This document shows, piece after piece, positions 25,984 through 33,812 of a stretch of 64,000 bases of DNA. The DNA lies in contig NZ_KE386572.1 of assembly GCF_000427665.1 (NCBI RefSeq), positions 62,001 to 126,000 of the forward strand, written 5' to 3'. The number at the start of each line of letters is the position of its first letter. Within the stretch, counting starts at the first letter, position 1. The notes under the pieces were generated by a model. That model saw only the letters and a list, made by a program, of their open reading frames with translations. It was not told where the DNA came from and did no database searches. This stretch comes from Geminicoccus roseus DSM 18922 (lineage in GTDB: Bacteria > Pseudomonadota > Alphaproteobacteria > Geminicoccales > Geminicoccaceae). Position numbers and translations under genes: made by a program.

Positions 25984-26934
25984 ATGGCCTCTTTGGACCT
26001 GCCGATCGTGGACGCCACCGCCCGCGGCGGCGACGTCGAGCAGCTGGCGCGCGCGGTCGGGCGCGCCGCGCGCGCGACCGGCTTCTTCTACCTGTCCGGC
26101 CACGGCATCCCGCGCGACCTGGTCCGTGCCGTGTTCCAGCACACCGCCGCCTTCTTCGCCAGGGACGAGGCCGCCAAGCGCGAGCTGGCGGCAAGCCGCT
26201 CCGCGGATGGCCGCGGCTATGTTCCGTTCGGCGCCGAGCGGCTCGACCCTGCCCGCCCGGCCGACCTGCGCGAGGCGTTCAACATCGGGCTGGAGCTGCA
26301 GCAGGACCATCCGGAGATGGCCATGGGGATGCCGATGCGCGCCCCCAACCAGTGGCCCGCGGACCGCGCGTTCCGCCACACGATGCAGGCCTATTTCTGG
26401 GCGTGCTGGTCGGTCGGCCGCCGCCTGCATCAGGCGATCGCCCGCGATCTGGGCCTTCCCGCCGACTTCTTCGAGGACAAGTTCGACCGCCCGCTCGCGA
26501 CCTTGCGCCTGCTCCACTACCTGCCGCATCCCCCGGCCGGGCCAGACGGCCCGATCGGGGCGGGCGAGCACACCGATTCCAACGCGCTGACCTTGCTGAT
26601 GACCGACGGCAGCGCCGGGCTGGAGGTCCGCCGTCCAGACGGCTCCTGGCTGCCGGTGCCGCACGTGCCGGGCGCGTTCGTGGTCAATATCGGCGACTGC
26701 CTGGTGCGCTGGACCAACGACACCTACGTCTCCGCCCCGCACCGGGTGGTCAACCGCAACCCGGCCGGGCGCTACTCGCTGGCCTTCTTCCTGGGCCCGA
26801 ACCCGGAAGCCAGCGTCGCGGTGCTGCCGACCTGCATCGCCCCGGACCGTCCGGCCCGCTACGCGCCGATCAGCGGCGCCGCCTACTCGCGCGAGCGCCC
26901 CTATCCGGGCTTTGCCCACCAGCAGGCAGGCTGA
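25984..26934 (+). CDS. 2-oxoglutarate/Fe(II) dioxygenase, isopenicillin-N-synthase-like
   Basis: A 316-residue non-haem iron oxygenase. It has the N-terminal DIOX_N block (LPIVDATARGG, ATGFFYLSGHGIP), the iron ligands His and Asp in GEHTDSNALTLL, the distal His in SAPHRVVN, and the 2-oxoglutarate-binding Arg-x-Ser in GRYSLAFF. The set is complete, so the enzyme should be active. It hydroxylates or demethylates an unknown small molecule in the cytoplasm. AAGGG precedes the ATG. Its place between the HisD-like gene and biuH suggests a step upstream of biuret or cyanuric acid, for example freeing a substituted ring, but this is inference. Confidence 0.88.
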   Translation: MASLDLPIVDATARGGDVEQLARAVGRAARATGFFYLSGHGIPRDLVRAVFQHTAAFFARDEAAKRELAASRSADGRGYVPFGAERLDPARPADLREAFNIGLELQQDHPEMAMGMPMRAPNQWPADRAFRHTMQAYFWACWSVGRRLHQAIARDLGLPADFFEDKFDRPLATLRLLHYLPHPPAGPDGPIGAGEHTDSNALTLLMTDGSAGLEVRRPDGSWLPVPHVPGAFVVNIGDCLVRWTNDTYVSAPHRVVNRNPAGRYSLAFFLGPNPEASVAVLPTCIAPDRPARYAPISGAAYSRERPYPGFAHQQAG

Positions 26935-26937
26935 TCA

Positions 26938-26961
26938 AGAACAAGGCAATGCCCCTGTTCT
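26938..26961. promoter_or_regulatory. Inverted repeat AGAACA...TGTTCT before biuH
   Basis: AGAACA (26938-26943) pairs with TGTTCT (26956-26961), with two further inner pairs after one mismatch. It sits just after the oxygenase stop codon and about 130 bases before biuH. It could be an operator for the biuH operon or a weak end-of-gene hairpin. Confidence 0.35.
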
Positions 26962-27089
26962 GAGCAGCGGATCCGGGCATTCCGGGCCGACCCGCCCGAC
27001 CGCGCCGGCGGGTGGCACGGAGCTTGCCCGTTCCTGCAGGCGAGAGCCCGGTCACAGATGGCCGGGCCGCCGGGCGGATGGGTGCAGGC

Positions 27090-27767
27090 ATGACCACGAT
27101 CGATTCGGATCCTTATCCGTGGCCGTTCGACGGCGGGCTGCGCGTGGACAACACCGCGCTGGTCGTGATCGACATGCAGACCGATTTCTGTGGCAAGGGC
27201 GGCTATGTGGACGCGATGGGCTACGACCTGTCGCTGACCCGCGCGCCGATCGAGCCGATCCGGGCGGTGCTGGCGGCGATGCGCCGTGCCGGCCACGCAA
27301 TCGTGCACACCCGCGAAGGCCACCGCCCGGACCTGGCCGACCTGCCGGCCAATAAGCGCTGGCGCTCGCAACGGATCGGGGCCGGCATCGGCGATCCGGG
27401 ACCGTGCGGCAAGATCCTGGTGCGCGGCGAGCCCGGATGGGAGATCATCCCCGAACTGGCGCCCCTGCCGGGCGAGATCGTGATCGACAAGCCCGGCAAG
27501 GGCAGCTTCTGCGCCACCGACCTGGAGCTGATCCTGCGCAACCGCGGCATCACCAACCTGGTGCTCACCGGCATCACCACCGATGTCTGCGTGCACACCA
27601 CCATGCGCGAGGCCAACGACCGCGGCTTCGAGTGCCTGCTGCTGGAGGATTGCTGCGGCGCCACCGACCACGCCAACCATCTGGCGGCGCTGCGGATGGT
27701 CAAGATGCAGGGCGGGGTGTTCGGCGCGGTCGCGACCAGTCAGGCCCTGCTGGCCGGCCTCGCCTGA
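27090..27767 (+). CDS. biuH: Biuret amidohydrolase
   Basis: Hydrolyses biuret to allophanate and ammonia in the cytoplasm. The 225 residues belong to the isochorismatase-like cysteine hydrolases, with the triad Asp28 (VIDMQTDF), Lys134 (DKPGKGSF) and Cys167 (TTDVCVHTT). The long conserved stretches [41 protein letters not shown] and [12 protein letters not shown] match the Rhizobium leguminosarum BiuH enzyme as I remember it and separate it from ureidoacrylate hydrolase RutB. The ATG at 27090 fits that alignment. Its stop TGA shares a base with the ATG of atzD, so it heads a coupled operon. Confidence 0.92.
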   Translation: MTTIDSDPYPWPFDGGLRVDNTALVVIDMQTDFCGKGGYVDAMGYDLSLTRAPIEPIRAVLAAMRRAGHAIVHTREGHRPDLADLPANKRWRSQRIGAGIGDPGPCGKILVRGEPGWEIIPELAPLPGEIVIDKPGKGSFCATDLELILRNRGITNLVLTGITTDVCVHTTMREANDRGFECLLLEDCCGATDHANHLAALRMVKMQGGVFGAVATSQALLAGLA

Positions 27768-28849
27768 TGCCCCAGGCCCGCGTCCACCGCATCCCGGCAG
27801 CCTCGCCTGACGACATGCAGGGCCTGAACCGGCTGATCGGCGACGGCGTGATCGACCCCGCCGGGATCGTGGCGATCCTGGGCAAGACCGAGGGCAATGG
27901 CTGCGTCAACGACTTCACCCGCGCGTTCGCGGTGAGCGCGCTGAAGGCCAGCCTGCGCCGCCACCTGCCCGAAACGGCTGTGGAGCGGATCGTCTACGTG
28001 ATGTCGGGCGGCACCGAGGGCGGCCTTGCCCCGCACTGGCTGGTGCTGGAGCGCAGCGCCTACGACCAGGGCCTCCGCCCGGCCCTCGCCATCGGCGCCC
28101 ACCACACCGCCGAGCTGCCGGCTTCCGCGCTGGGCCGGACCGCCCAGGCCGAGATGGTCCGCCAGGGCGTGCTGGCGGCGATGGCCGAGGCCGGGCTGGA
28201 CGACCCGGCCGATGTGCATTTCGTGCAGGTCAAGGTGCCGCTGCTGACCGCCGAGCGGATCGCCGCCGCCACCGGCGAGGTCCGCACCCGCGATACCCTG
28301 AAGTCGATGGGCCTGTCCCGGGGTGCCGCCGCCCTGGGCGTCGCCCTGGCTTTGGGCGAGCTGGCGCCGGACCAGGTCACCGACCAGGCGATCGGCGCCG
28401 ATCCCGCCTTGTGGTCGGGGCGCGCCAGCAGCTCGGCCGGGGTGGAACTGGCCAACCACGAGATCCTGGTCCTGGGCATGAGCCAGCACTGGTCCGGGCC
28501 GCTGGTGGTCGATCATGCGGTGATGGCCGACCAGCTCGACATCGAGCCGGTGCGCGACACCCTGGTCCGCCTGGGCCTGCCGGTCCGCGCCCAGCTGGCC
28601 CCCTCCGAGCGCCACCGGGTCGTGGCCCTGCTGGCCAAGGCCGAGGCCGGCACCAGCGGCCGGCTGCGCGGCCGCCGCCATACCATGCTGGACGACAGCG
28701 ACATCTCCGCCACCCGCCATGCCCGCGCCTTTGTCGGCGGGGTGCTGGCCGGCCTGATCGGCCATGCCGAGCTGTTCGTCTCGGGCGGGGCGGAGCATCA
28801 GGGACCGGACGGCGGCGGGCCGGTCGCCATCATCGCGGAGCGCACATGA
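27767..28849 (+). CDS. atzD: Cyanuric acid amidohydrolase (ring-opening)
   Basis: Opens cyanuric acid to 1-carboxybiuret, which loses CO2 to form biuret. The 360 residues show the threefold AtzD/TrzD/barbiturase design. Each repeat supplies one Lys and one Ser: Lys40 with Ser80 (ILGKTEGNG, VMSGGTEG), Lys156 with Ser222 or Ser223 (QVKVPLL, ASSSAG), and Lys291 with Ser339 (LLAKAEAG, FVSGGAEHQGP). Length and motifs fit cyanuric acid hydrolase. Barbiturase is the main alternative, but the neighbours biuH, atzG, atzE, atzH and atzF favour AtzD. Its stop overlaps the atzG start by ATGA. Confidence 0.92.
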   Translation: MPQARVHRIPAASPDDMQGLNRLIGDGVIDPAGIVAILGKTEGNGCVNDFTRAFAVSALKASLRRHLPETAVERIVYVMSGGTEGGLAPHWLVLERSAYDQGLRPALAIGAHHTAELPASALGRTAQAEMVRQGVLAAMAEAGLDDPADVHFVQVKVPLLTAERIAAATGEVRTRDTLKSMGLSRGAAALGVALALGELAPDQVTDQAIGADPALWSGRASSSAGVELANHEILVLGMSQHWSGPLVVDHAVMADQLDIEPVRDTLVRLGLPVRAQLAPSERHRVVALLAKAEAGTSGRLRGRRHTMLDDSDISATRHARAFVGGVLAGLIGHAELFVSGGAEHQGPDGGGPVAIIAERT

Positions 28850-29067
28850 GCGAGCAGGACACCAGCCGGACCCTTCCGGCTCCTCCCACCGACCAGGATC
28901 TCGTCCGCCTGATCGAGGCCTGCTCGACGGTGAACGGGATCGCGATCGAGCCCGGCTGGCAGGACCAGGTCCAGGCCCATCTGAAGGTGGCCTTCGCCAT
29001 GGCGGCCCTGGTCGAGCGGGAAGACCTGCCCGACCAGGCCGAGCCCTTGCCGGTGTTCGCGCCGTGA
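28846..29067 (+). CDS. atzG: AtzG-type small subunit of 1-carboxybiuret hydrolase (DUF4089)
   Basis: A 73-residue helical protein whose core DLVRLIEACSTVNGIAIEPGW and HLKVAFAMAALVE are the DUF4089 pattern. In Pseudomonas sp. ADP, AtzG (68 residues) is required for soluble, active AtzE and forms an alpha2-beta2 complex with it, a relic of the GatCAB transamidosome. It starts within the atzD stop (ATGA) and its own stop overlaps the AtzE start (GTGA), consistent with equal expression of the two subunits. The homologous HpxX of oxalurate catabolism is an alternative role. Confidence 0.9.
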   Translation: MSEQDTSRTLPAPPTDQDLVRLIEACSTVNGIAIEPGWQDQVQAHLKVAFAMAALVEREDLPDQAEPLPVFAP

Positions 29068-30455
29068 GCGAGCTCTGCGCCCTGCCCGGCCACGCGCTCG
29101 CCGAGCTGGTCGAGGCCGGCGGCGCCAGCGTCGGCGCGATCGTGACGGCCCATCTGGCGCGGATCCGGGCCCATGACGGCCGGCTCGGCGCGTTCACCGA
29201 CCTCCTGGCCGAGCGGGCGCTGGCCCGGGCCGCCAGCCTGGATGCCGATCCCCGCCCCCGGCCGCTCAAGGGCGTGCCGTTCGCGGTGAAGAACCTGTTC
29301 GACATTGAGGGCCTGCCGACCCGGGCCGGCTCCAGGATCAACCGGACGCGCCCGCCCGCTGTTCGCGACGCCACCGCGATCCGCCGCCTGGAAGCGGCCG
29401 GGGCTGTCCTGCTGGGCGCCCTCAACATGGGCGAGTACGCCTACGACTTTACCGGCCGCAACTGCCATGACGGGCCGTCCCTGAACCCGCACGACCCTGG
29501 GCGGATGACCGGCGGCTCGTCCGGCGGCTCCGGCGCCGCGGTGGCGGCCGGCTTCGCACCCCTGGCGCTGGGCTCCGACACCAACGGCTCCATCCGGGTG
29601 CCGGCGTCGTTCTGCGGCCTGTTCGGCCTGAAGCCCAGCTATGGCCGGCTGTCGCGCGGCGGCAGCTTCCCGTTCGTCGCCAGCCTGGACCATGTCGGCC
29701 CGCTCGCCCGCTCGGTGCGCGACCTGGCCCTGGTCCACGACGCCTGGATCGGCGCCGACCCGGACGACCCGGTGGTGCCGCGCTCCCCGGCTCCCCCGGT
29801 CCTGCCCGGCCTGGAGCAGGGCATCGCCGGCCTGCAGATCGCGGTGCTGGACGGCTGGTTCGTCCAGAACGCCCAGCCCGAGGCGCTGGCGGCGCTGGAG
29901 CATGTCGCCGGCGCGCTGGACGCGAGGCGGCGGGTCCGGCTGGAGGGGGCCGAGGCGGTGCGCGCCGCCGCCTACCTGATCACCATGGCCGAGGGCGCCG
30001 CCCTGCACCGCGAGCGGCTGCGCAGCCGGGCGCCCGAGTTCGACCCCGAGGTGCGCGACCGGCTGATCGCGGGCCTGATGCTGCCGGCGCACTGGGTGGT
30101 CACCGCCCAGAAGCTGCGCCGCCACGTCCTGGAGCAGGCCCGCGAGGTCTTCCGCAGCGTCGACATCCTGCTGGCGCCGGCGACGCCCTGCGTGGCGCCG
30201 CTTTCCGGGGCCAAGACCATGACCCTGGATGGGGTCGAGAAGCCGCTGCGCCCGAACATCGGCCTGTTCACCCAGCCGATCTCGGCGATCGGCCTGCCGG
30301 TGGTGGCGGTGCCGGTGCGCTCGGTGGCGTCTCTGCCGATCGGCGTCCAGGTGATCGCCGCCCCCGGCCGCGACGACCTGGCGCTGCGGGTGGCCCGCCA
30401 CCTGGAGCGGACCGGGGCGGCGCAGGGCGGGATCGCAAAAGGATACGACGCATGA
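29064..30455 (+). CDS. atzE: 1-carboxybiuret hydrolase subunit AtzE (amidase-signature enzyme)
   Basis: Deaminates 1-carboxybiuret to 1,3-dicarboxyurea together with AtzG. The 463 residues are a complete amidase-signature protein with the Lys76-Ser152-Ser176 triad (PFAVKNLFD, TGGSSGGSG, GSDTNGSIRVPAS), the usual 24-residue gap between the serines, and normal length (AtzE of strain ADP is about 457). The GTG at 29064 is chosen for its four-base overlap with atzG. The downstream atzH overlaps by ATGA. If this cluster worked on oxalurate it would be called HpxY, but biuH and atzD next door favour AtzE. Confidence 0.92.
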   Translation: MSELCALPGHALAELVEAGGASVGAIVTAHLARIRAHDGRLGAFTDLLAERALARAASLDADPRPRPLKGVPFAVKNLFDIEGLPTRAGSRINRTRPPAVRDATAIRRLEAAGAVLLGALNMGEYAYDFTGRNCHDGPSLNPHDPGRMTGGSSGGSGAAVAAGFAPLALGSDTNGSIRVPASFCGLFGLKPSYGRLSRGGSFPFVASLDHVGPLARSVRDLALVHDAWIGADPDDPVVPRSPAPPVLPGLEQGIAGLQIAVLDGWFVQNAQPEALAALEHVAGALDARRRVRLEGAEAVRAAAYLITMAEGAALHRERLRSRAPEFDPEVRDRLIAGLMLPAHWVVTAQKLRRHVLEQAREVFRSVDILLAPATPCVAPLSGAKTMTLDGVEKPLRPNIGLFTQPISAIGLPVVAVPVRSVASLPIGVQVIAAPGRDDLALRVARHLERTGAAQGGIAKGYDA

Positions 30456-30850
30456 CCGAGCGCGACCTGCCGCAGGTGAAGGCCGAGGTCGAGGCCGCCT
30501 TTGCCGCCTACGAGAAGGCGCTGGTGGAGAACGACGTCGCCACGCTCGGCGCTTTGTTCCTGGACCATCCCGACACGATCCGCTTCGGGATCGCCGAGAA
30601 CCTGTACGGCTACGCGGAGATCCAGGCGTTCCGCGCCGCCCGGCCGGCCGCCGGCCTGGAGCGCAGCCTCAGCCGCACGGTGATCACCACGTTCGGCCAG
30701 AACACCGCGATCGCCTCGACCCTGTTCCACCGGGCAAGCCAGCCCGCCCGGGTCGGCCGGCAGCAGCAGACCTGGGTGCGCACGGAGGGCGGCTGGAAGG
30801 TCGCCGCCGCCCATGTCTCGGTGATCCAGGATCATACGGAGGCGAGATAG
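30452..30850 (+). CDS. atzH: AtzH-type DUF3225 protein, 1,3-dicarboxyurea amidase/decarboxylase
   Basis: A 132-residue SnoaL-like protein of the DUF3225 (AtzH/HpxZ) family. In Pseudomonas sp. ADP, AtzH converts the AtzE product 1,3-dicarboxyurea to allophanate, and residues Tyr22 and Arg46 were implicated in catalysis. Here Tyr20 (FAAYEKALVENDV) and Arg44 (HPDTIRFGIAEN) sit exactly two positions earlier, so both are kept. The C-terminal QQTWVRTEGGWKVAAAHVS is the family end. It overlaps atzE by ATGA. Its 3' end overlaps the 3' end of the convergent atzF by 19 bases. Confidence 0.9.
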   Translation: MTERDLPQVKAEVEAAFAAYEKALVENDVATLGALFLDHPDTIRFGIAENLYGYAEIQAFRAARPAAGLERSLSRTVITTFGQNTAIASTLFHRASQPARVGRQQQTWVRTEGGWKVAAAHVSVIQDHTEAR

Positions 30851-32574
30851 GCCTTCCAGCCGCCGAACCCGGTGATGTCCTGCGCCCCCTCGATCCCGAT
30901 GCCCTCGCAGGCGAAGCCGCACACCACCCGACCGTCCTCCAGGACCACCTTGCCGATCCCGAGCGGGGCCGGGATCGCCGCCACGAACCGGCCGAACGCC
31001 GCCTCGGGCAGCGCCCAGATCTCGCCGGTGATCGGGGCACCGGTGCCGGGTGCCACCCGGATCAGCCCCGGCCGGTGCGGCGGCCCGCCCGGCAGCGCGT
31101 AGAACCGGTAGTCCGGGGCGGTGCGGACCTCTTCCAGGAACACCCCGCCCGCACTCGTGATCTGCGGGTTGAGCGGCAGGCCGGCCAGATGCGCGCCCAC
31201 CGCCAGGAACGGCACGAACCCTTCGGGCATCGTAGGGCCGGGCAGCGCCTCGCCCAGGAACGCCGCACCCAGCGAGGCCAGTCGCCGGTCCTGCCCGGAA
31301 GGTGCCACCAGGGTGATCCCGGCCGGGTTGCCGTCCGCGCGCAGCGGCCCCGGCACCGCCAGGGCGGCCAGGTCCAGCAGGTTCACGAAATTGGTGTAGG
31401 TGCCAAGCTCGCTGTTGCGCAGCACCGGCTCCGCCTCGATCTCGGCCAGGGTCACCGGGCGCGGGATCGACGGCACCACCATGGCCGCCACCCTGTCCCA
31501 CAGGCCCTCCGTCTGCCGCTTCAGTTCCGCCAGCCGGTAGAACGCCTTGAACGCCGCCACCGCGTCGTGGCGGGAGGCTTGGCTGATGATCTGGCGGGTC
31601 ACCGGGTGCAGCGCGTCCGGGTCGCGGACCAGCAGGTCCTCGACCGCCGCATAGCGCTCCGCCACCCAGGGCCCCTCGTAGAGCAGCCGGGCCACCGCGA
31701 AGAACGGCGCCAGGTCCACCGGCACCAATTCCGCCCCCTGTTCCTCCAGCCGCGCCAGGGCGGCATCGAACGCCGCCTCGGCCATGGCATCGCCCAGGAA
31801 CACCCGGCTGGCCCGATCCGGCACCGCCAGCCGCATCCCCGGCGCCAGCGCGCCGCCGGGCGCCAGGGCCAGGCGGCGGGAATAGGCGTCGTCCGGGTCG
31901 TGGCCGGCCATCACCTCCAGCGCCGCTTTTGCACCCGCCACGTCGCGGGTGAAGATCGAGACCACGTCCAGCGTTCGGCAGGCCGGCACCACCCCGGCGG
32001 TGGAGACCAGGCCCAGGCTCGGCTTCAGCCCGACCAGGCCGTTCAGGGCGGCCGGCACCCGGCCGGAGCCCGCCGTGTCGGTGCCCAGCGCCAGCGGCAC
32101 CAGGCCCGCCGCGACCGCCACTGCCGAGCCGGAGGACGACCCGCCCGGCACCCAGTCCGGCACCCGCGGGTTGCGCGGCACGCCATAGGGGCTGCGCACG
32201 CCGACCAGGCCGGTGGCGAACTGGTCCAGATTGGTCTTGCCGACCAGGATCGCGCCGGCCGCCTCCAGGCGACGCACCACCTCGGCGGAGTGGGCCGGCA
32301 TTCTTGCGAAGGCGTGGCAGGCGGCGGTGGTCGGCAGGCCGGCCACGTCGATATTGTCCTTCACCGCGAACGGCACCCCGAACAGCGGCAGCCGCTCGCG
32401 GTCGCCTGGTGCCAGGGACGCCGCCGCCGCCAGCGCCTCCGGCTCCGGCCGGAGCGTGATGAACGCCGCCGGGTCACCATGGCCGCGGATCCGCGCGTAG
32501 CAGTCCCGGACCGTCGCCTGCGGGTCCGCCCCGCCGCGATGCGCCGCCAGGATCTCCGCCACCGTTGCCATCAT
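30832..32574 (-). CDS. atzF: Allophanate hydrolase
   Basis: Last step: hydrolyses allophanate to ammonia and CO2. The 580 residues consist of an amidase-signature half and an allophanate-hydrolase C-terminal domain. The first half carries Lys72-Ser146-Ser170 (FAVKDNID, PGGSSSGSAV, GTDTAGSGRVPAA). The second, from about residue 450, holds FVPFLAVGAHLAGLPLNPQ, ALPGG-PHRPGL and GIGKVVLEDGRVV. The length is close to AtzF (605) rather than the longer urea amidolyase. The start at 32574 (MMATVAEIL) has AAGG upstream; an ATG 45 bases earlier is possible. It is last in the TRAP/hydroxyacid-oxidase operon, facing atzH. Confidence 0.92.
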   Translation of the reverse strand: MMATVAEILAAHRGGADPQATVRDCYARIRGHGDPAAFITLRPEPEALAAAASLAPGDRERLPLFGVPFAVKDNIDVAGLPTTAACHAFARMPAHSAEVVRRLEAAGAILVGKTNLDQFATGLVGVRSPYGVPRNPRVPDWVPGGSSSGSAVAVAAGLVPLALGTDTAGSGRVPAALNGLVGLKPSLGLVSTAGVVPACRTLDVVSIFTRDVAGAKAALEVMAGHDPDDAYSRRLALAPGGALAPGMRLAVPDRASRVFLGDAMAEAAFDAALARLEEQGAELVPVDLAPFFAVARLLYEGPWVAERYAAVEDLLVRDPDALHPVTRQIISQASRHDAVAAFKAFYRLAELKRQTEGLWDRVAAMVVPSIPRPVTLAEIEAEPVLRNSELGTYTNFVNLLDLAALAVPGPLRADGNPAGITLVAPSGQDRRLASLGAAFLGEALPGPTMPEGFVPFLAVGAHLAGLPLNPQITSAGGVFLEEVRTAPDYRFYALPGGPPHRPGLIRVAPGTGAPITGEIWALPEAAFGRFVAAIPAPLGIGKVVLEDGRVVCGFACEGIGIEGAQDITGFGGWKAYLASV

Positions 32575-32649
32575 CGTCCCGCCTTCCGCGCTGCCTGCCC
32601 GAGCCTCGTGCTGCTGCAAGCTCCATGCCGCAAGGAGGGCGATGCCCGG

Positions 32650-33810
32650 TCAAGGACGGCCGGGCAGGCTCCGTCCATCCAGGCAGGCCCTGCTGATCTG
32701 GTCCATCGAGGTCACGCCCAGCAGCGCCATCGACGAATCCAGCTCGTCCCTGAAGATGGCGATCGCCCGGTCGACCCCCGCCTCGCCCGCCGCCGCCAGG
32801 CCCCACAGGAACGGCCGGCCGATCATGCAGGCATCCGCCCCCAGCGCTTTTGCCTTGATCAGGTCGATGCCGCGGCGCACGCCCCCGTCCAGGATCACCT
32901 GGGCGCGGCCGGCCACCGCCGCCACCACGCCCGGCAGGGCCGCGGTCGCCGAGGGCACATGGTCGAGCTGGCGGCCGCCATGGTTGGAGACCACCACCGC
33001 GCTCGCCCCGATCGCCACCGCGCGCTCGGCATCGGCGGGATGCAGCACGCCCTTGACCACGAACGGGCCGCCCCACTCTCTCGCGATCCGCTCCACCGTC
33101 GCCCAGTCGGCCGAGGCGTCGCAGAGCTTCGCGATGTGCTGGGCGATGCTGCCGAAGCCCTTGTCCGGCACCGCCCCCTCGAAATTGCCGAAGCGCACGC
33201 CCGAGCGCAGAAAGCCGGACAGCCAGGCCGGCCGCGCCAGCACCTCGGCGATCATCCGGGCCGTCGGCCGCAGCGGCACGGTGAAGGCGTTGCGCAGGTC
33301 GCGCTCGCGCCGCCCCTGCACCGGCAGGTCGAGGGTCAGGCACAGCACCCGGTAGCCGGACGTGCGGGCGCGCTGGAGCATCGAGCTCATCAACGCCGCG
33401 TCTTTCAGGAAGTAGAGCTGGAACCAGCGGTCCACCCCCGGCACCGCCGCCACCTCCTCGATCGACGCCACCGAGTTGGTCGACAGGCAGAAGGGGATCC
33501 CGGCCCGGCCGGCCGCCCGCGCCGCCAGGAGCTCGCCGCCCGGGCGGAAGAAGCCGGCCAGGCCGGTCGGCGCCAGCACCAGCGGCAGGGCCGAGCCATG
33601 GCCCACCACTTCCGTGGCGGTGGAGCGGGCGGCGACGTTCACCGCCACCCGCGGCATCAGCCGGATGGCGTCCAGGTCGCCGGTATTGTTGCGCAGGGTC
33701 CACTCGTCGCCAGCACCGCCGTCGATGAACTCGAACACGGAGCGCGGCAGGCGGCGCCGTGCAAGCTCCCGCAGGTCGGCGATCGAGGCGGCGCGGTCCA
33801 GCCTGGCCAT
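32650..33810 (-). CDS. FMN-dependent alpha-hydroxy-acid oxidase/dehydrogenase
   Basis: A second hydroxyacid oxidase of 386 residues. FEFIDGGAGDEWTLRNN, LAPTGLAGFFRPGGE, FQLYFLKD (active-site Tyr and Lys), VVVSNHGGRQLD (catalytic His) and VILDGGVRRGIDLIKAKALGADACMIGRPFLWG are all present, so the enzyme should be active. It starts two bases after dctM ends and lies 75 bases before atzF, tying it to TRAP import and allophanate breakdown. A hydroxyacid carrying a ureido group, such as ureidoglycolate, would fit both neighbours, but no residue proves this. Confidence 0.9.
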   Translation of the reverse strand: MARLDRAASIADLRELARRRLPRSVFEFIDGGAGDEWTLRNNTGDLDAIRLMPRVAVNVAARSTATEVVGHGSALPLVLAPTGLAGFFRPGGELLAARAAGRAGIPFCLSTNSVASIEEVAAVPGVDRWFQLYFLKDAALMSSMLQRARTSGYRVLCLTLDLPVQGRRERDLRNAFTVPLRPTARMIAEVLARPAWLSGFLRSGVRFGNFEGAVPDKGFGSIAQHIAKLCDASADWATVERIAREWGGPFVVKGVLHPADAERAVAIGASAVVVSNHGGRQLDHVPSATAALPGVVAAVAGRAQVILDGGVRRGIDLIKAKALGADACMIGRPFLWGLAAAGEAGVDRAIAIFRDELDSSMALLGVTSMDQISRACLDGRSLPGRP

Positions 33811-33812
33811 GG

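Noticed and set aside
26044-26100. GCGCGC-rich stretch resembling a simple repeat
   Set aside because: It lies inside the oxygenase gene and encodes conserved residues; it is codon bias, not a repeat.
27767-28849. Reading this gene as barbiturase of a pyrimidine-oxidation pathway
   Set aside because: The genes around it process biuret and allophanate, and no uracil oxidase or ureidomalonase is seen; barbiturase is kept only as an alternative.
29064-30455. Reading this gene as glutamyl-tRNA amidotransferase GatA with GatC upstream
   Set aside because: The small partner fits AtzG/DUF4089, no gatB is near, and the flanking biuH, atzD, atzH and atzF genes point to carboxybiuret hydrolysis.
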